From Triangularia verruculosa (lineage: Eukaryota; Ascomycota; Sordariomycetes; Sordariales; Podosporaceae): 64,000 bases of DNA. The stretch is taken from positions 310,001 through 374,000 of the forward strand of contig MU863885.1 of assembly GCA_033296885.1 (NCBI GenBank), written 5' to 3'. The notes below the pieces were generated by a model, which saw only the letters and a program-made list of their open reading frames with translations, was not told the origin of the DNA and searched no databases. This document shows, piece by piece, positions 46,359-58,400 of the stretch. Made by a program: the position numbers and the translations under genes. Within the stretch, counting starts at the first letter, position 1. Every line of letters starts with the position of its first letter.

Positions 46359-48004
46359 TTACGCCTGCAACTTCTTTCCCATTCCACCATAAGTAACCAT
46401 CTTGGTAACCTGATACTCCCCAATCCCGTACAAGCTCCCCTCTCTCCCGAACCCGCTCTCCTTGACACCGCCAAACGGACTCGCCGGGTCGGAAATCAAG
46501 CCCGTGTTCACACCCACCATGCCCACCTCGAGATGCTCGGCCACTCTGTTCACCCTTTCCAAGTCCCTCGAAAAGAAATACCCCGCCAGCCCCACCGTCG
46601 ACGAGTTGGCAATCTTGACGACCTCCTCCTCGGTATCAAACGGGAAGAGCCCCGCCACAGGACCAAACGTTTCCTCCGACGCCATGGCCATGTTGACCGT
46701 CATGCCGCTAATCACAGTCGGCTCGTAAAAGTTGGGCCCCAGATCGGGAAGCTTGTGTCCTCCAAGCAGCACCTTGGCGCCCTTCTGCTCAGCATCCCGG
46801 ACGTGCTCCTCCACTTTGGAGATGGCCTTGTGGTGGATGAGGGGCCCGTGGGTGGTGCCAGAGTCGAACCCGTTGCCCACCTTGAACTCCTTGACCTTGG
46901 CGGCGAACTTCTGGGAGAACTCGTCGTAGATGCCACGCTGGACAAAGATACGATTGGCGCAAACGCACGTCTGACCCGAGGAGCGGAACTTGCTCGCGAT
47001 GGCGCCCGCAACGGCAAGGTCGACGTCGGCGTCGTCAAAGACGATAAAGGGGGCGTTGCCGCCGAGTTCGAGCGAGAGTTTCTTGAGGGTGGTGGAGCAC
47101 TGCTTCATGAGGAGCTTGCCGACGGGCGTGGAACCAGTAAAAGAGATCTTGCGGATGGTGGGGTTGGTGGTGAGCTCCTTGCCCACTTCTGGGGTGTTCT
47201 CACTGGCGGTGATGACGTTGACGACTCCGGGAGGCACACCGGCTCTGTGGGCGAGTTCGGCGAGAGCTAAAGGGGTGAAAGGGGTTTCTCCCGGGGCCTT
47301 GACGACTACGGAACAGCCGACTGCGAGGGCCGGGCCGATTTTACGGGTGATCATGGCCGCGGGGAAGTTCCAGGGGGTGATGAGGCCGCAGACGCCGACT
47401 GGCTCCTTGATGGTGAAGACGCGGTTTCCCGGAATGGAGGAAGGGATCGTGTCTCCGTATATTCTCGGGGCTTCCTCGCTGAACCACTCAAAGAAGTTGG
47501 CGGCGTAGGTGACCTCGCCCTTGGCGTCGGCGGTGGGCTTGCCGTTTTCCCAAGTGATGAGGGCGGCGAGGTCGTCGGCGTTTTTGACAACAAGATCGTA
47601 CCATTTCCTCAAAATCTTGGAGCGCTCACGCCCGGTCTTGTGGCGGAAGGACTCAAAGGCCGTTTCGGCGTGGGAGATGGCATTGCGGGTGTCTTCTGCG
47701 GTGAATTCGGGGCAGGTGCCGATGAGTTGGTCTGTAGCTGGGTCATGAACTTCAAAAGTCTTGGCTGATTTGGCGGGGATCCATTCGCCGTTTACATAGC
47801 AGACATTTTGTTTGAAGAGGGAGGGGTCTCTGAGCTGTAAGCGGTGTTGGTGAGCTTAATTCGCTTATGCAAGAGGTAGACCGAGGTACACACCTTGGGA
47901 GCCATTATGGAAGAAAGTCGTGAGAACGAGGAGGTGAGAGGTGACGGAAATTGAGACCTGGCGGCAATGCGAGCTGTGGAGGACAGAGCTTTTTGTAAGA
48001 GCAT
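46359..48004 (-). CDS. UGA2: Succinate-semialdehyde dehydrogenase (GABA shunt)
   Basis: Oxidises succinate semialdehyde to succinate with NAD(P)+, the last step of the GABA shunt. The exons are 48004-47894 and 47834-46359 with intron 47893-47835 (GTGTGT donor, TACAG acceptor), giving 528 residues. ATG 48004 begins MLLQKALSSTARIAARSQFP, a mitochondrial presequence. An internal ATG (residue 34, MAPKLRDPSLF) would give a protein without it. The catalytic Glu is 293 (SLELGG) and the catalytic Cys is 327 (SSGQTCVC). Substrate and cofactor blocks are PWNFPAAMITRKIGPALAVG, FTGSTPVGK, EETFGPVA and FGGVKESGFGREG. The Cys-X-Cys pair at the active site is as in GabD-type enzymes. It is divergent from the GH79 gene (825-bp spacer). 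Confidence 0.93.
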
Positions 48005-48829
48005 CTTGCGTAAATGCACGATAAAGAGAAGGGATGAGGTCCCGGATATGCAGAGGCGATGCAATTGACGCTTGAGAGTGGATGGGGACTTGGTTGCGAA
48101 TGCGGTTGCGCCTCGGGACAAGATGGAGTACTCGTCTGGCTATCTACGGCTATGCTCTGTTTGGCCTAGGTGCTTTTGTCAGTACTAGAAGTGGTGAAGC
48201 CGTCTCTTGATCAATGACGTCGAGAGCGTTGCATGACAATCAGACGACCTCCGCATTCCCCGGATCCAGTGGGGACGCCTCGGCGCCTAACGTCGGCCCT
48301 GAGCTTGTCTCGACTTCACACAACCCAAAGAGGAAATCGAGAGTTTCTTGAAGCGACCCTCACTATGATTCTCAACTATACGGTTGTCTTGAGGTCTCTT
48401 GGCTACGACATGGTCGATGGGTCTTCCCCGCCGTTCCCCAGCTCCCCATGCCCCGCACCCATCCCCAGTGCCGCCCCCTGCAATTGACCACTTACAAGCA
48501 TTGCCTTCCTCCACCAGCATAACATATGCTTCCCCAGCAGTGGAATATTCTCAGAACCCCGGATCCCTCCAGAGGAGCACGGGCCAAACGTTCCCTCTCC
48601 GGCCTCATTTTTTGGGCCTATGCTGTGCACACGTATCATGTCGATCAATCAATCGGGTTGCTTTTGGTCCATTCAAGACACAGGCCTGTGATCAAGTGAA
48701 TCATTTAGCCTGGCGCACGACATGGACGATCTCGTGCGGTGTTGATGTGTCCATGTATTTCTGCTGCTGCTGTCCGCTTCAAGTTGAAGAGAATGGCCCG
48801 CAATGTCTGGAAGACACTGTTCTTGAACC
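48005..48829. other. Shared upstream region of SSADH and GH79 genes
   Basis: About 0.83 kb between divergent starts, holding both promoters. The open frames seen (48233-48487 and 48399-48848 on plus) have no features and run into the GH79 start. Confidence 0.45.
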
Positions 48830-50581
48830 ATGCTGTCTTCTAATATGAAGCAGGCCATTTTCTTTACTCTTCTGGCAAGCTCACTTGTCACAGGTCAATT
48901 CCCAGTCGACACATTTATTACGCCTGCTAATGAGATATTCGACGGGTTTGTGAGCTTTAGCATCGAATTTTCAAGCTTTCCGGATTTCGCAGGAAACAAC
49001 TCTCACCCAAACACCTTCTCAGACAACCTCCTGGAAAATATTAGACACATCAGCGGGACCAAGCCATACATCCGAGTTGGAGGCAATACCCAGGACTATG
49101 CCCTTTACAATGCCTCCTTGCCATACGCTTTAAATGGAACCTTTGACCCAAAGAGATCTCTAGACTATCCAACAACGATTTACATTGGCCCTTCTTATTT
49201 CGAGTCCTACAACACCTGGAAAGACGTCAAGTTCTCCCATGGCTTCAACCTTGGCCTAGGAGCCAACACATCGGCTGGATGGCAGACGCTCCTCGATACG
49301 GTCCCCCTAGCTTGCAAAGCACTTGGTGGTGGGAAATTCTACCTCTGGGGGTATGGTAATGAGCCGGATCTGTTCTCGACCGCGGTCCAAGGACCAGTAA
49401 GACCTCCTAGTTGGAACGAAAGCACCTATGTATGGCAGTGGAAGAATGGGACAAGAACGATACATGCTCTGCTACAGCAGCACTGTCCTGACCTTGTTCA
49501 TGAGAGTCGATATGGGTACATGGCACCCTCTCATGGCGGTGTTGGGAATCGGCTCAAGGCACACGTCAGCTGGGCCGCAGGATTGAACAGTGACAGGAAT
49601 GTCAAGCTATTCTCGACTCACAAGTATGCCCTTTGGCGTTTCCTCGAGATCCCTTTTCACCATTACCCCTTTTCACCTTATCACCCTCCCCATGATTCAC
49701 CTATACTTACACACACAAGCTACATCTCCGGCGCTGCAACCCCAGGCGTCACCCTCCAAGGTACACTCCTCAATCACACCGTCACCGCCCGCTCCGTCGA
49801 CGCGCAAGCAGCCGAGTACGCACGCATCCGCTCACTCGACCCCGCCGCTCCACCCGCCATATTCGGCGAAACAAACTCTCTCTACAACCAAGGCCGACCA
49901 GGACTGTCCAACACCTTTGGTGCGGCGCTCTGGGTAGTCGACTTCAACCTGTATGCAGCAAACAAAGGGTTCAAGAGGGTGCACATGCACCAAGGGACTA
50001 ATTACCGTGTATGTCCACCCTTTTTTTCGTTTCCAAGCCATCATGCTGACAAGACTTAGTACGCCTCTTGGCAGCCAATCGACACAAACATCACGACCGC
50101 GGGGACGAAACCCCCTTATTACGGAAACATTGCCACGGCAGCTGCTCTGGGGAAGCACGACCACGTCGAGGTTGTCAACATCCCCCTGACTTACCACCGA
50201 GAGGCGGCTTATGCGATATACCACTCTGGCATTCTGTCTCGGATCATGGTGCTCAACATGAGGGGGCATAACACCACTGTTGGCGGGGAGGGCCTGGTTC
50301 CGTTGCCTGGCCCGCCAAAGAGAGGGAGTGTGGAGTATGTTTTCCAGCTGGGTGGTGTTGCATTTGGGAAACGGGTAGTCAGGGTGCAGAGGCTGGTTGC
50401 TAATGGAAGCGATGCCATCACTGGGATTAGTTGGGATGGGTGGAGTTATAACTATGAGCTGGATCAGGGTAGGCCGGTGAGATTGGGCAATGTTACGACT
50501 GGAGAGGAGATGGAGGTTGACGCGCAGGGGAGGGTGAAGGTCAGGGTGGAGGATTCAAGTGCGGCTTTGTTGGTTTTCTGA
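48830..50581 (+). CDS. Secreted glycoside hydrolase family 79 (beta-glucuronidase-like)
   Basis: GH79 enzymes release glucuronic acid or its 4-O-methyl ether from arabinogalactan proteins and other plant polymers. The exons are 48830-49623, 49720-50008 and 50060-50581; 534 residues. Intron 1 (96 nt, GTATGC donor, CACAAG acceptor) is in frame and lacks stops; removing it restores FSTHNYISGA. Intron 2 is 51 nt (GTATGT, CTTAG) and joins NYR to YASWQP. The start can be ATG 48830 or 48845; the latter gives a compact signal peptide (MKQAIFFTLLASSLVTG). The acid/base Glu is about 178 (WGYGNEPD) and the nucleophile Glu about 315 (AIFGETNS). RVGGNTQDYALY fits the barrel. The C terminus (from about 400) forms the extra beta domain (SRIMVLNMRGHNTT). 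Several NXT/S glycosylation sites are present. Confidence 0.88.
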
Positions 50582-52898
50582 CGGGTTGGAGAGTGTCACG
50601 ATGAAGGATAAGGACTGTTTCACGAGTATAGGTTTGTTCTTTTTGGAATATGCACAAGATTGACGTTTCATTGTCGGCTGACTTACCTACATAAATCACT
50701 CTTGGTGTCTGGTGGGCACGATATTGGATAACGTCCTCGATTACATCTGTGGTGACGGACTTCAGCCAGCGAAGGCTCCAGTAACTGTTCGATGTTTCTG
50801 CATGTTGTGTCAGTCTTTAAAGTTGCACCACGCGAGTCGAAGGCTAAGCCCATGTTTCAGGTCGTCCACCTGCTTCAACTCTAAGTATGTCCACATAGCC
50901 TTGTGTCCCATGTCTTTCCTTTTCTTTTCTCGGTTTTCCGAAAAGGACAATCACCGAGGAAGACGGGACAACTGTGCCTTGGGAATGAGGGCGAACTGAC
51001 AAGGTTCGTAAGGAGGCGGCCTATCACAGCCATCATGTCGTGATATGTAGGCTTCTGAGATTCAAGGAGTGGTCCACGCCATGATAAGGCTGAAAAAAGT
51101 AATTTATGTAACAGGTCCTTTGTAGCATCTCACCTGTCCCCAATTACGACATGATAGGTCCAAGGGTCGCCCTATTCGTTGCCATTAGTGGACCTACCAT
51201 GAGCTTACAGTGTTCTGGCAAGGTAGACAATTCCAATGGACCTTGGACTCAACAAGAACCGTGACCCCATGATCACAGACTCGAATAAAGTACACCACCC
51301 CAGGACGTACAGCAGTGAACACTCAGCCCTGTGCATCCACCCCGCACCACAATCTATCCCGTCGCAACCCCAACGGTAAGGACCACACGTAGGGCTAGGG
51401 GGAGCATACCTACCACCTACCCATCTACAACGTTACCTACAGTCTTTCGCTCAACGGCAGACCTGAAACCAAAACGACCTCTCTCTCACCTCTCCCACCA
51501 CCAGGTAATTCAGCCCTATATGCTGACAACTGGAGAACCAGCAGTGCCGTGACCTCACCTACACCTGCAACGTCTCCCAACCGGTGGACAAAAAATGTCA
51601 GAAATAAACATCCTTTCTTTGGGTCGAGTTGGGAACTCAGCCCTGGACGGCACGTAAACCCACTCACTACCTACCTTAGGTAGCTACAGGTAACTCACTT
51701 GAGAGGTGTGCATCGATTTCTGCAGAAGAGAGAGAGAGGTGACACAGCCCCCAACACCACATATTATACTGCATACGCGTAAAGTAGCATCTTGCCCTCC
51801 TGCAGTGCTGGACTGGATTACTGCTTTTGGGTGTTGCTGTTGCTGCTGCTGCTGCTGCTGCTGGAGGTACCTACCTATGTAGACATGCTCCAATTGTCTT
51901 GCAGGACATCTCGATTTGATTTCACTGTCCTTATCCGATCTGACTGCCATCCGGCCGATCCAAACGGCTCATAGCCTTCCATATCCCCAGGCTGGGCGGG
52001 AGGGGTAAACACAACCCAGCCGGACAGACGGGAGTTATGCACCCTGGCACAATGGCGGGAAAGATGAAGACGGGGGTGACAGAAATTGACGGGATTACGT
52101 GCGTTCAGAAATCTCGCAGTTCTTTTTTGTTTCTCTATGCTATGCGGGTAAGGCCGAAAAAAAAGGGAAAAAATGACAGAGAGGGAGTCAGACAGACCTT
52201 CTGTCACATTTCCATGCAGCAAAAAAAAAAAAAGATGGCCGGGCGGGACAAGATGCAAATAAGCATGACCGCAGTTTCTGTCAGTTTTGCGCGGTTACCC
52301 AAGGTACCTTATACGTGTAGCCGGGGCGAACCAACCATTTCACAGCCTTATTACCGCGAAAAAAAGACAAGGCTCGCAAAAGGCTCGGCCACGAAGGTGG
52401 GATAGCTTGTTGCTTGTTGTGTACCACCTCTGGCTATAACAGTAGAGCGCGAACATGTAAAGTGTGTGTGAAATGGTTTGATTTGAGGGTTTGTGATAGA
52501 ACTAAGGTATGTAAAGATGTTGTGTAAGAGTATATATATGTACAAAAAATTGTTGTTGTTTTGAAGAAAAGTAACAGTGAAAATAAACCCCATGCAATAC
52601 TCCATGATAATGCTGGTTCCAAGAATGAAAGAGAAAAAAAGATGCCAAAAAGAGAATGTCATGGTATCTCAAAAGCCCCCCCCCCGGCCCCCAACACGCC
52701 CCAAGAAAAAGTCCCCATGCCTTTGCCTATCCATTTCCAAATAATGATCTTCCAAAACACCATCCATTTGATCCAAGGGAAAAAAAAAAAGAGTTTGCCT
52801 CTTATTCCTATACCAATCCAAAGAACTCCCCTGTAAATGATTAGACAAAAAGCTAGAAAAGCCCCAAATGGAAAATGGTGGGTGTTGCTGTCACAGTT
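50582..52898. other. 2.3-kb intergenic region
   Basis: Between the convergent GH79 gene and the large disordered-protein gene. Many TACCTA/TAGGTA copies lie at 51410-51440, 51660-51700 and 51866-51880. A (TGC)n tract is at 51833-51863. Several A/T homopolymers (52219-52232, 52780-52790) and a C-run (52676-52684) follow. No gene is called. Confidence 0.4.
51833..51863. repeat. (TGC)n trinucleotide microsatellite
   Basis: About ten TGC/CTG units with one TGT interruption, in the spacer downstream of the GH79 gene; in antisense it would read as a Gln run, but no gene supports that. Confidence 0.85.
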
Positions 52899-55412
52899 TT
52901 ACAAAGAAACGTGCTCCGTGTGCCAATACAAAAAGTCCCTCGCGTCATGGCTCATGTTGTACCCCATCGGCACCGGAACTTCATTCCCATGAACATCATG
53001 CGTTAGAACTAGCTCCATCATCGGGCTCTGCGGCAAGCTCTGCATGCTGTCCGTGCTGTTTGGGCGCTTAGCAGAGTCAATCGCCAGCCCGTTGACGTTC
53101 TTTTCCTTGCCGGAAAATGACTGGCCCATGCTGAACGTCCCGCTGCTGACGCTTCTCCGGTGCTTCTTGGTAAATTCCGGAGGAGCGAGAACCCGGCTGG
53201 CGATGGAGCTGTTGCGGGCGTTGCAGCCGGGTTTGGCGGGGGAGTCGCTCATGGGGGGGTCGATTCGGACTATTCCGGGGCTGCGCTGGCCTCCGGTGAC
53301 GGTCCGCGGGCTGCTGTTTGGGGTAGACGAGGTGTTTGAGGAAGGAGACAGACCGGGCGTCCGGGGCTCGATAGGCCGGAGATCAGCGTGTGTACTGAGC
53401 ACGCGGCCCTCGCTGGGTCGACGGTCGCTCGATCTCGGTCTGCTACTCTCCTTCGATGCGCTCGGCCGACGCTCAGATGATGTAACGAGTCCTCCGGCAG
53501 AAATAAACCCAAAGCCAGTAAACCAGTTATAGATTTCGTCAAGTTCATCGAGCTCCATGTCGGAGGGCTTGGAATAATCAGTCGGCTCGCTGAAGAAATC
53601 GCCCGCTCCTCCCAAAATCGCCATCTGGAAGGCCGTCCAGTCCAGAGTGTCATCCACAGCGGCTGCCAGCTTTCCGATCGGAAGGTCAGCCTTGGCTAGC
53701 CGAATGGGGCCGTGCCGAAACGTCGGGTGGGTCATGGTAAAGGGGGTGCTGTCGAGATAAACGTAGTCGTCGGTATTAGGCCTGGTGATGGCTCCGGGCG
53801 GCAGCGCTGTTGAGGTCGGAGACAGAATGATGTTTGTGTCATCGGGTCCCGTCGCAATGATTTCGGGAATCGTTGGGAGAGGCGGCAGTGTCCTGCTCGG
53901 GAGTCGGCGATGCATGGATGGCTGAGATTGTGCTGGTACAGCAGGTGTTGTTGGCGTCACCGGCTCGTCGCCCATGATCATAATCGGCAGGTCGCCCTCC
54001 TCCCCGTCATCTTCCAGCCCAGCCGTGGGCGAATCGTGTCTTTGCTCGCCATCCTCTTCCCCGTGTTTCTGTTCTGGCTCCTTGTGTTCCGGTTCAATTT
54101 CCTTGGCTTGCTCTGGCGTCTGGGCCGCTTTAGATGTTTGACACTCTTCCCGCTTGATTTCTGATCCCTTGTTGGCAGCAGATGCACGTGGTGTTACCGA
54201 CTCTTCGACCGCTGCCGAGCCGTCGAGGCTCAGGGGCTCGATCGGAGCCGGGGTGGCTGTGCTCTTCTTATCAACGTGTGTAACCCCCAGTTCAGGGGAC
54301 CTCGTCCACTGTGCGGCGCGGCTCATTCTAATCTCTCGCAAGGTGCTTTCGGGAAGCATCTCGTCGGCCTCGAGGCGGTGGAAGATGCGAATGGTGAAAA
54401 GATCTTTGGCACTTTCTGTCAGTTGCCACATGGAGGACTGCCGTCTCACTGGCTGCGCAGGCCGTCTCCGCGCCTTCTTGGATTTTGCTCGCTTCGGCCG
54501 CGAGGTAGATGGCAATCGAGCCGGTGTAGGTGAAAGAGGGGTTTTGGCCGTTGCCTTGATAGGCGACTTTACTGATCTGACCGACTTTGTCGACCTCAGC
54601 GAGTTCGAGCCTTGGCTCCGCCTCTGCGATTTCCTGCGAGCCATTGCCGGCGACATTGGCGTTGATTGCCTGGGTTTGGCGAACTTGGCTAACTGTGCAT
54701 CTGAAAGCTTTGCGTCGCTGAACGATTGCCGTGGCTTGAATGCCTGCTCCGTCTCGTGGATGAGCTGCATGACATCTTTCGAGAACAATTTGGGTGTGCC
54801 ATTTTGGGATGATGGTGTCCCTGATGGTCCAGCTTCTGTTACTGGTTTCGAAGACGCCGGCTCGTCGGCCGGTATTGAGGACGATTCTGGAAACATCTCG
54901 GCCTGTTGGGGTGGTGAGGAAGGCGGTGTCAATTGGGGATAGTCTCGAAACGAGTGCGAACATGTTGGACTTCTTCCGCGACGTCGTGGCAAGTCCTCTA
55001 GCTGCTGAGGCGAAAGTAAAGGGCTCCTTTGGGGGCTTCTTTGTGGACTTCTTTGAGGGCTTCCGTGAGGACTCGCCAGGGGGCTCCTCGTCGGCCGGCG
55101 AGGGGGCGAGGAACGTGAGCCCACGTGGCCCATCCCATTGTCGTAATTGCACAAAGAACTTGTTGACGACTGTGGTGTATCTGGTAATGGCGGGATGCCG
55201 ATGATGTTGTGAAGGTCCTCACTCCGTCTGATGTCAATGCTCGGTTTCGACCTCTTCATCAAACCCTTTGGCGGCATCCATGTCTTGATCTTGCTGAGGG
55301 TGTCCATCTCATCGTCGTCGTGGTAGAAATACGAGCCTTCAATATCCTCGCCGTCTTCGGCCTTCTTCTGGGTTGTCAGTTTCCTGATCTTGAAAGGGGA
55401 CCGAGGCGACAT
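52899..55412 (-). CDS. Large disordered protein, conserved-looking, function unknown
   Basis: A single open frame of 837 residues from ATG 55412 (MSPRSPFKIRKLTTQKKAED). Most of it is Ser/Pro/Arg-rich and probably disordered, with a run of SPQR repeats at about residues 115-140 (GSPQRSPQRSPQRSP). The middle has a Lys/Arg-rich stretch (RPKRAKSKKARRRPAQPVRRQ) that could be a nuclear signal, then an amphipathic region (SMWQLTESAKDLFTIRIFHRLEADEMLPESTL). A more ordered region near 560-650 reads DDYVYLDSTPFTMTHPTF, RHGPIRLAKADLPIGKL, DDTLDWTAFQMAILGGAGDF and ELDEIYNWFTGFGF. The tail ends SHDARDFLYWHTEHVSL. I do not recognise the family. The long antisense frames are shadows. Possible CDK or MAPK target sites (SP) are many. 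Confidence 0.75.
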   Translation of the reverse strand: MSPRSPFKIRKLTTQKKAEDGEDIEGSYFYHDDDEMDTLSKIKTWMPPKGLMKRSKPSIDIRRSEDLHNIIGIPPLPDTPQSSTSSLCNYDNGMGHVGSRSSPPRRPTRSPLASPHGSPQRSPQRSPQRSPLLSPQQLEDLPRRRGRSPTCSHSFRDYPQLTPPSSPPQQAEMFPESSSIPADEPASSKPVTEAGPSGTPSSQNGTPKLFSKDVMQLIHETEQAFKPRQSFSDAKLSDAQLAKFAKPRQSTPMSPAMARRKSQRRSQGSNSLRSTKSVRSVKSPIKATAKTPLSPTPARLPSTSRPKRAKSKKARRRPAQPVRRQSSMWQLTESAKDLFTIRIFHRLEADEMLPESTLREIRMSRAAQWTRSPELGVTHVDKKSTATPAPIEPLSLDGSAAVEESVTPRASAANKGSEIKREECQTSKAAQTPEQAKEIEPEHKEPEQKHGEEDGEQRHDSPTAGLEDDGEEGDLPIMIMGDEPVTPTTPAVPAQSQPSMHRRLPSRTLPPLPTIPEIIATGPDDTNIILSPTSTALPPGAITRPNTDDYVYLDSTPFTMTHPTFRHGPIRLAKADLPIGKLAAAVDDTLDWTAFQMAILGGAGDFFSEPTDYSKPSDMELDELDEIYNWFTGFGFISAGGLVTSSERRPSASKESSRPRSSDRRPSEGRVLSTHADLRPIEPRTPGLSPSSNTSSTPNSSPRTVTGGQRSPGIVRIDPPMSDSPAKPGCNARNSSIASRVLAPPEFTKKHRRSVSSGTFSMGQSFSGKEKNVNGLAIDSAKRPNSTDSMQSLPQSPMMELVLTHDVHGNEVPVPMGYNMSHDARDFLYWHTEHVSL

Positions 55413-58400
55413 GTCGATTTTGCAGTATGGGCCACTGCAGCGTAGCGACTAACACGGGGAAAAGAGGAGGGAGGAGACGATGCCCGGGGCGTGGTACATG
55501 ACATGCAGGTATGAAAGGAAAAAGTCGTACAGGAAAACGGAAGTTCTGGCTCACCACATCCCACACTGGGTCTTGTCAGGTAGGTCCAATAGTGAGCGAC
55601 CTAAACCAGACCGACATGCAACTGAGGAATGAGGAGGAGAAAACAGGCCAAAGTCGGGGCGAGAGGGCCGAGGGGGCGGGCTCATGAAGAGGGTACGAAG
55701 AGCGTAATAGACCGAAGCGGCGCATGCTGCCACCACTATCCCACTCGTCCACCTCGACCAGTCGACTCCACGACGAGCACACCCGGCGGCGGGTACGCCT
55801 CGCCTGGACGGCCGGTACAGTGATGACTGGTGGTACGTACTTTTCTCATGTCTTGTGGGTGGTAATACTCTTGCGCCTAGTGTGGCGTTGACCACCACCA
55901 ACCTGCAAAGACGTGAGCCGAGTGCAGGCCGACTAGGGTATCCCCGGCTCGCCAAGAGGGCTGGGGGTCCTCTCTCGAGCGACACAGTCCGTGGTTTGAG
56001 CCTGAAGAGTCGAGATAACAATTCCAACCCCGGCCCTGGGCCAGTATCGACTTGCGAGTTCTTATTTTACACTGCCGCAATTGGCCAACAACGTCGCAAC
56101 ACAGCGACTGGTTGGTGTTTCTCCTTCTGAGACTTGGGTTCTGCTGAAGAACGGGAAGAGAGAACTAAGGGCAGGCTCTCATATTCTAGGTTAGAGGGAA
56201 CATCGATTTCCTCAGGCTTTTCCAGCTTCCTATCCCAGCTCCGACTCCGAGCATGCCACTAGTGTAGGCGACATGATCGTACAAGCGACGGAAAGCTGCA
56301 GCACGACGGCTTCATCGGCCTGTTAATTACCCATGCGTATGGACCTACCCAGTGTTGCAAGTCATTATACGGAGTAGAGCTGGACCGGCGTCGGTCATAG
56401 AATTGAGGTAGCCACCCGCTCAATATTGAAAGAGATGATACTATTCTGCCTTCAACGAGAGAAAGTCAAAGGGACCAACAAGTACGTCGTGGAACAGGAT
56501 GAGCTTGGCATGCACGGCGGGACGAGATGGTAGACTGCTCAGGTCCTGCAGGTCTCTCTATGGCGACGACCTCTGAGATACTGAAACGCTGACGACGACC
56601 ACAAGGTAAATCGATGTCCTATTCTCATTGTTTATGGTCAGCGTTGGGGGCGTCTCGGGAAACGCTCGTTCTGATGTGGAAGCGGGTGCCATTGCCCAGC
56701 CCAACAGCAGCTCAGCACACCAACAGCTTCTCGATCATCCCATCTGGTTAGGTGCTGTTTGCCAATGGCAGATCAGTGACAGACAGTGTCGAAGCGGCCG
56801 TGATCACAATCCACAATCGCTCCGGCGGAGTGGGTACCTACTGAGGTTTCATGGTCGTTCGGATGGGGTGGAAGGAAGCTGACGAACCCCTCGATGGCCC
56901 GCGGGAAGGCTTGCTGAGCTGCACGCCATTTGAACTCCCCTTGTGGCCTGGACGGTGCGAGATCTGATAAGGTAACGAGGCCGGTCCGGGCAGGCGCACT
57001 GGGCGAATCCTCCGTTCAAATTGCCGTGGTAACACCGATTTCCACAGCACCGAGCCTCGACCAGCCTCTCCATTTCTCACACTGTGTTCAGCGCGCCGTA
57101 CCCCACTTTCTGAGAAGGCTGTTGCTGATGAAATGAGATGGATTTAATGGAATGAGAGCTCATTGATTGTGCACAATCAAACTGCATGTCGTCACCGCAA
57201 ACCCATTTGGTGTAGAAATTGATATTGGCGCTGTATGCCAGGGACAAACATTCCAAAAGGGAAAGCAAATATCACACCTGCTCGAAGCCCCCAGGTATGC
57301 CCCTCCCCCGCGCAATCGGCAGCCTGCGAGGGCACTCGGGAGAACACCGCAAGCAGAGGCCTGTCTCCAGCTGCAATCTCTACCGGGCGAAGGATTTCAT
57401 CTCCTCTGCACTGCAGCAACGATGTGTGCGAACGGCGAGGCAACCGTCCATGTTGCATTTTTTCAAGGAGCAGCTCCTGAGCCTTGAGCTTCACGTGGTG
57501 ATGTACCTTGCCAAGGCGGCACAACCTCAGGCCACCAGTTTAGCGCCCTCGTTACAAGGTGTCGGTGCCCGCTCACTAAATCAATTGTCAGAAGCACGCG
57601 CCAGATCGTCACAGCATCGTCTGTCATCTTCGCCAAACAGTTCTCCATCGAACGGGAATGGCTTTGCCCTCTGTCCCCACAGAGTCCCTGTGTCCCTCTA
57701 CTCCTCCAGGCAACGAGAAGACGGCCCTCTCGCATCGCCTGCTGATCGCATCTCTTCGTCAGGATTGGACCAGCTCCACACCATCACCAGTGCAACTGCC
57801 GCGAAGCTGCATATATCCAGCCGCGGCGGGCCAACCAGAGTGTCTATTTTCGAGGGACTCTCCGGATGGCTGAGCCACGCTCCAACACCCGTCCGATCCA
57901 CCACTGCTCCCGATCAGGTACAGTAACCTCTCACCCTCTCACCAGTCCACTCAGAATGCCCCGCGAAGCCACTGTTGAGAAACCCCAGGCTTGCGCAGGT
58001 CCCGCCTGTCAACGATGCACAAGATTCAACGCTTGTTCTCTAGCAGCATCGCAAAAAGCCCTAACGGTCCGAGTCTGGTGGCAGTGGCATAAAGAGATCG
58101 TCTCTCCTCCACACGCTGCCTGCCTGTGCAACTCCGCGGTTGCCCTCAGCTGCTAATGACTGTAGCTTATCGGAAGCTAGAATCGCCATCTGCTACGTGG
58201 AATGACAAAGCACTTTCCATGGTTTATTATTGACGTGATGAGCTTTTCGTCAGCTCTGTCAATATTGCCTCTGTTTGTGTCACTTGGCTATCTTGGAAGC
58301 AAGTCTCACACCTTCAACGGCAGTGATTGGACAAAAGCCCCGATATGTCCGGGGTAAGGGGAGTTGATCAGGATCCAGTCTGTCGAAGTATGAAGCAAGT

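Noticed and set aside
54154..54942. 262-codon plus-strand frame opposite the disordered-protein gene
   Set aside because: Antisense of the real coding frame with no family signal.
57219..57926. 235-codon plus frame
   Set aside because: Random-looking composition with no conserved motif; overlaps minus frames.
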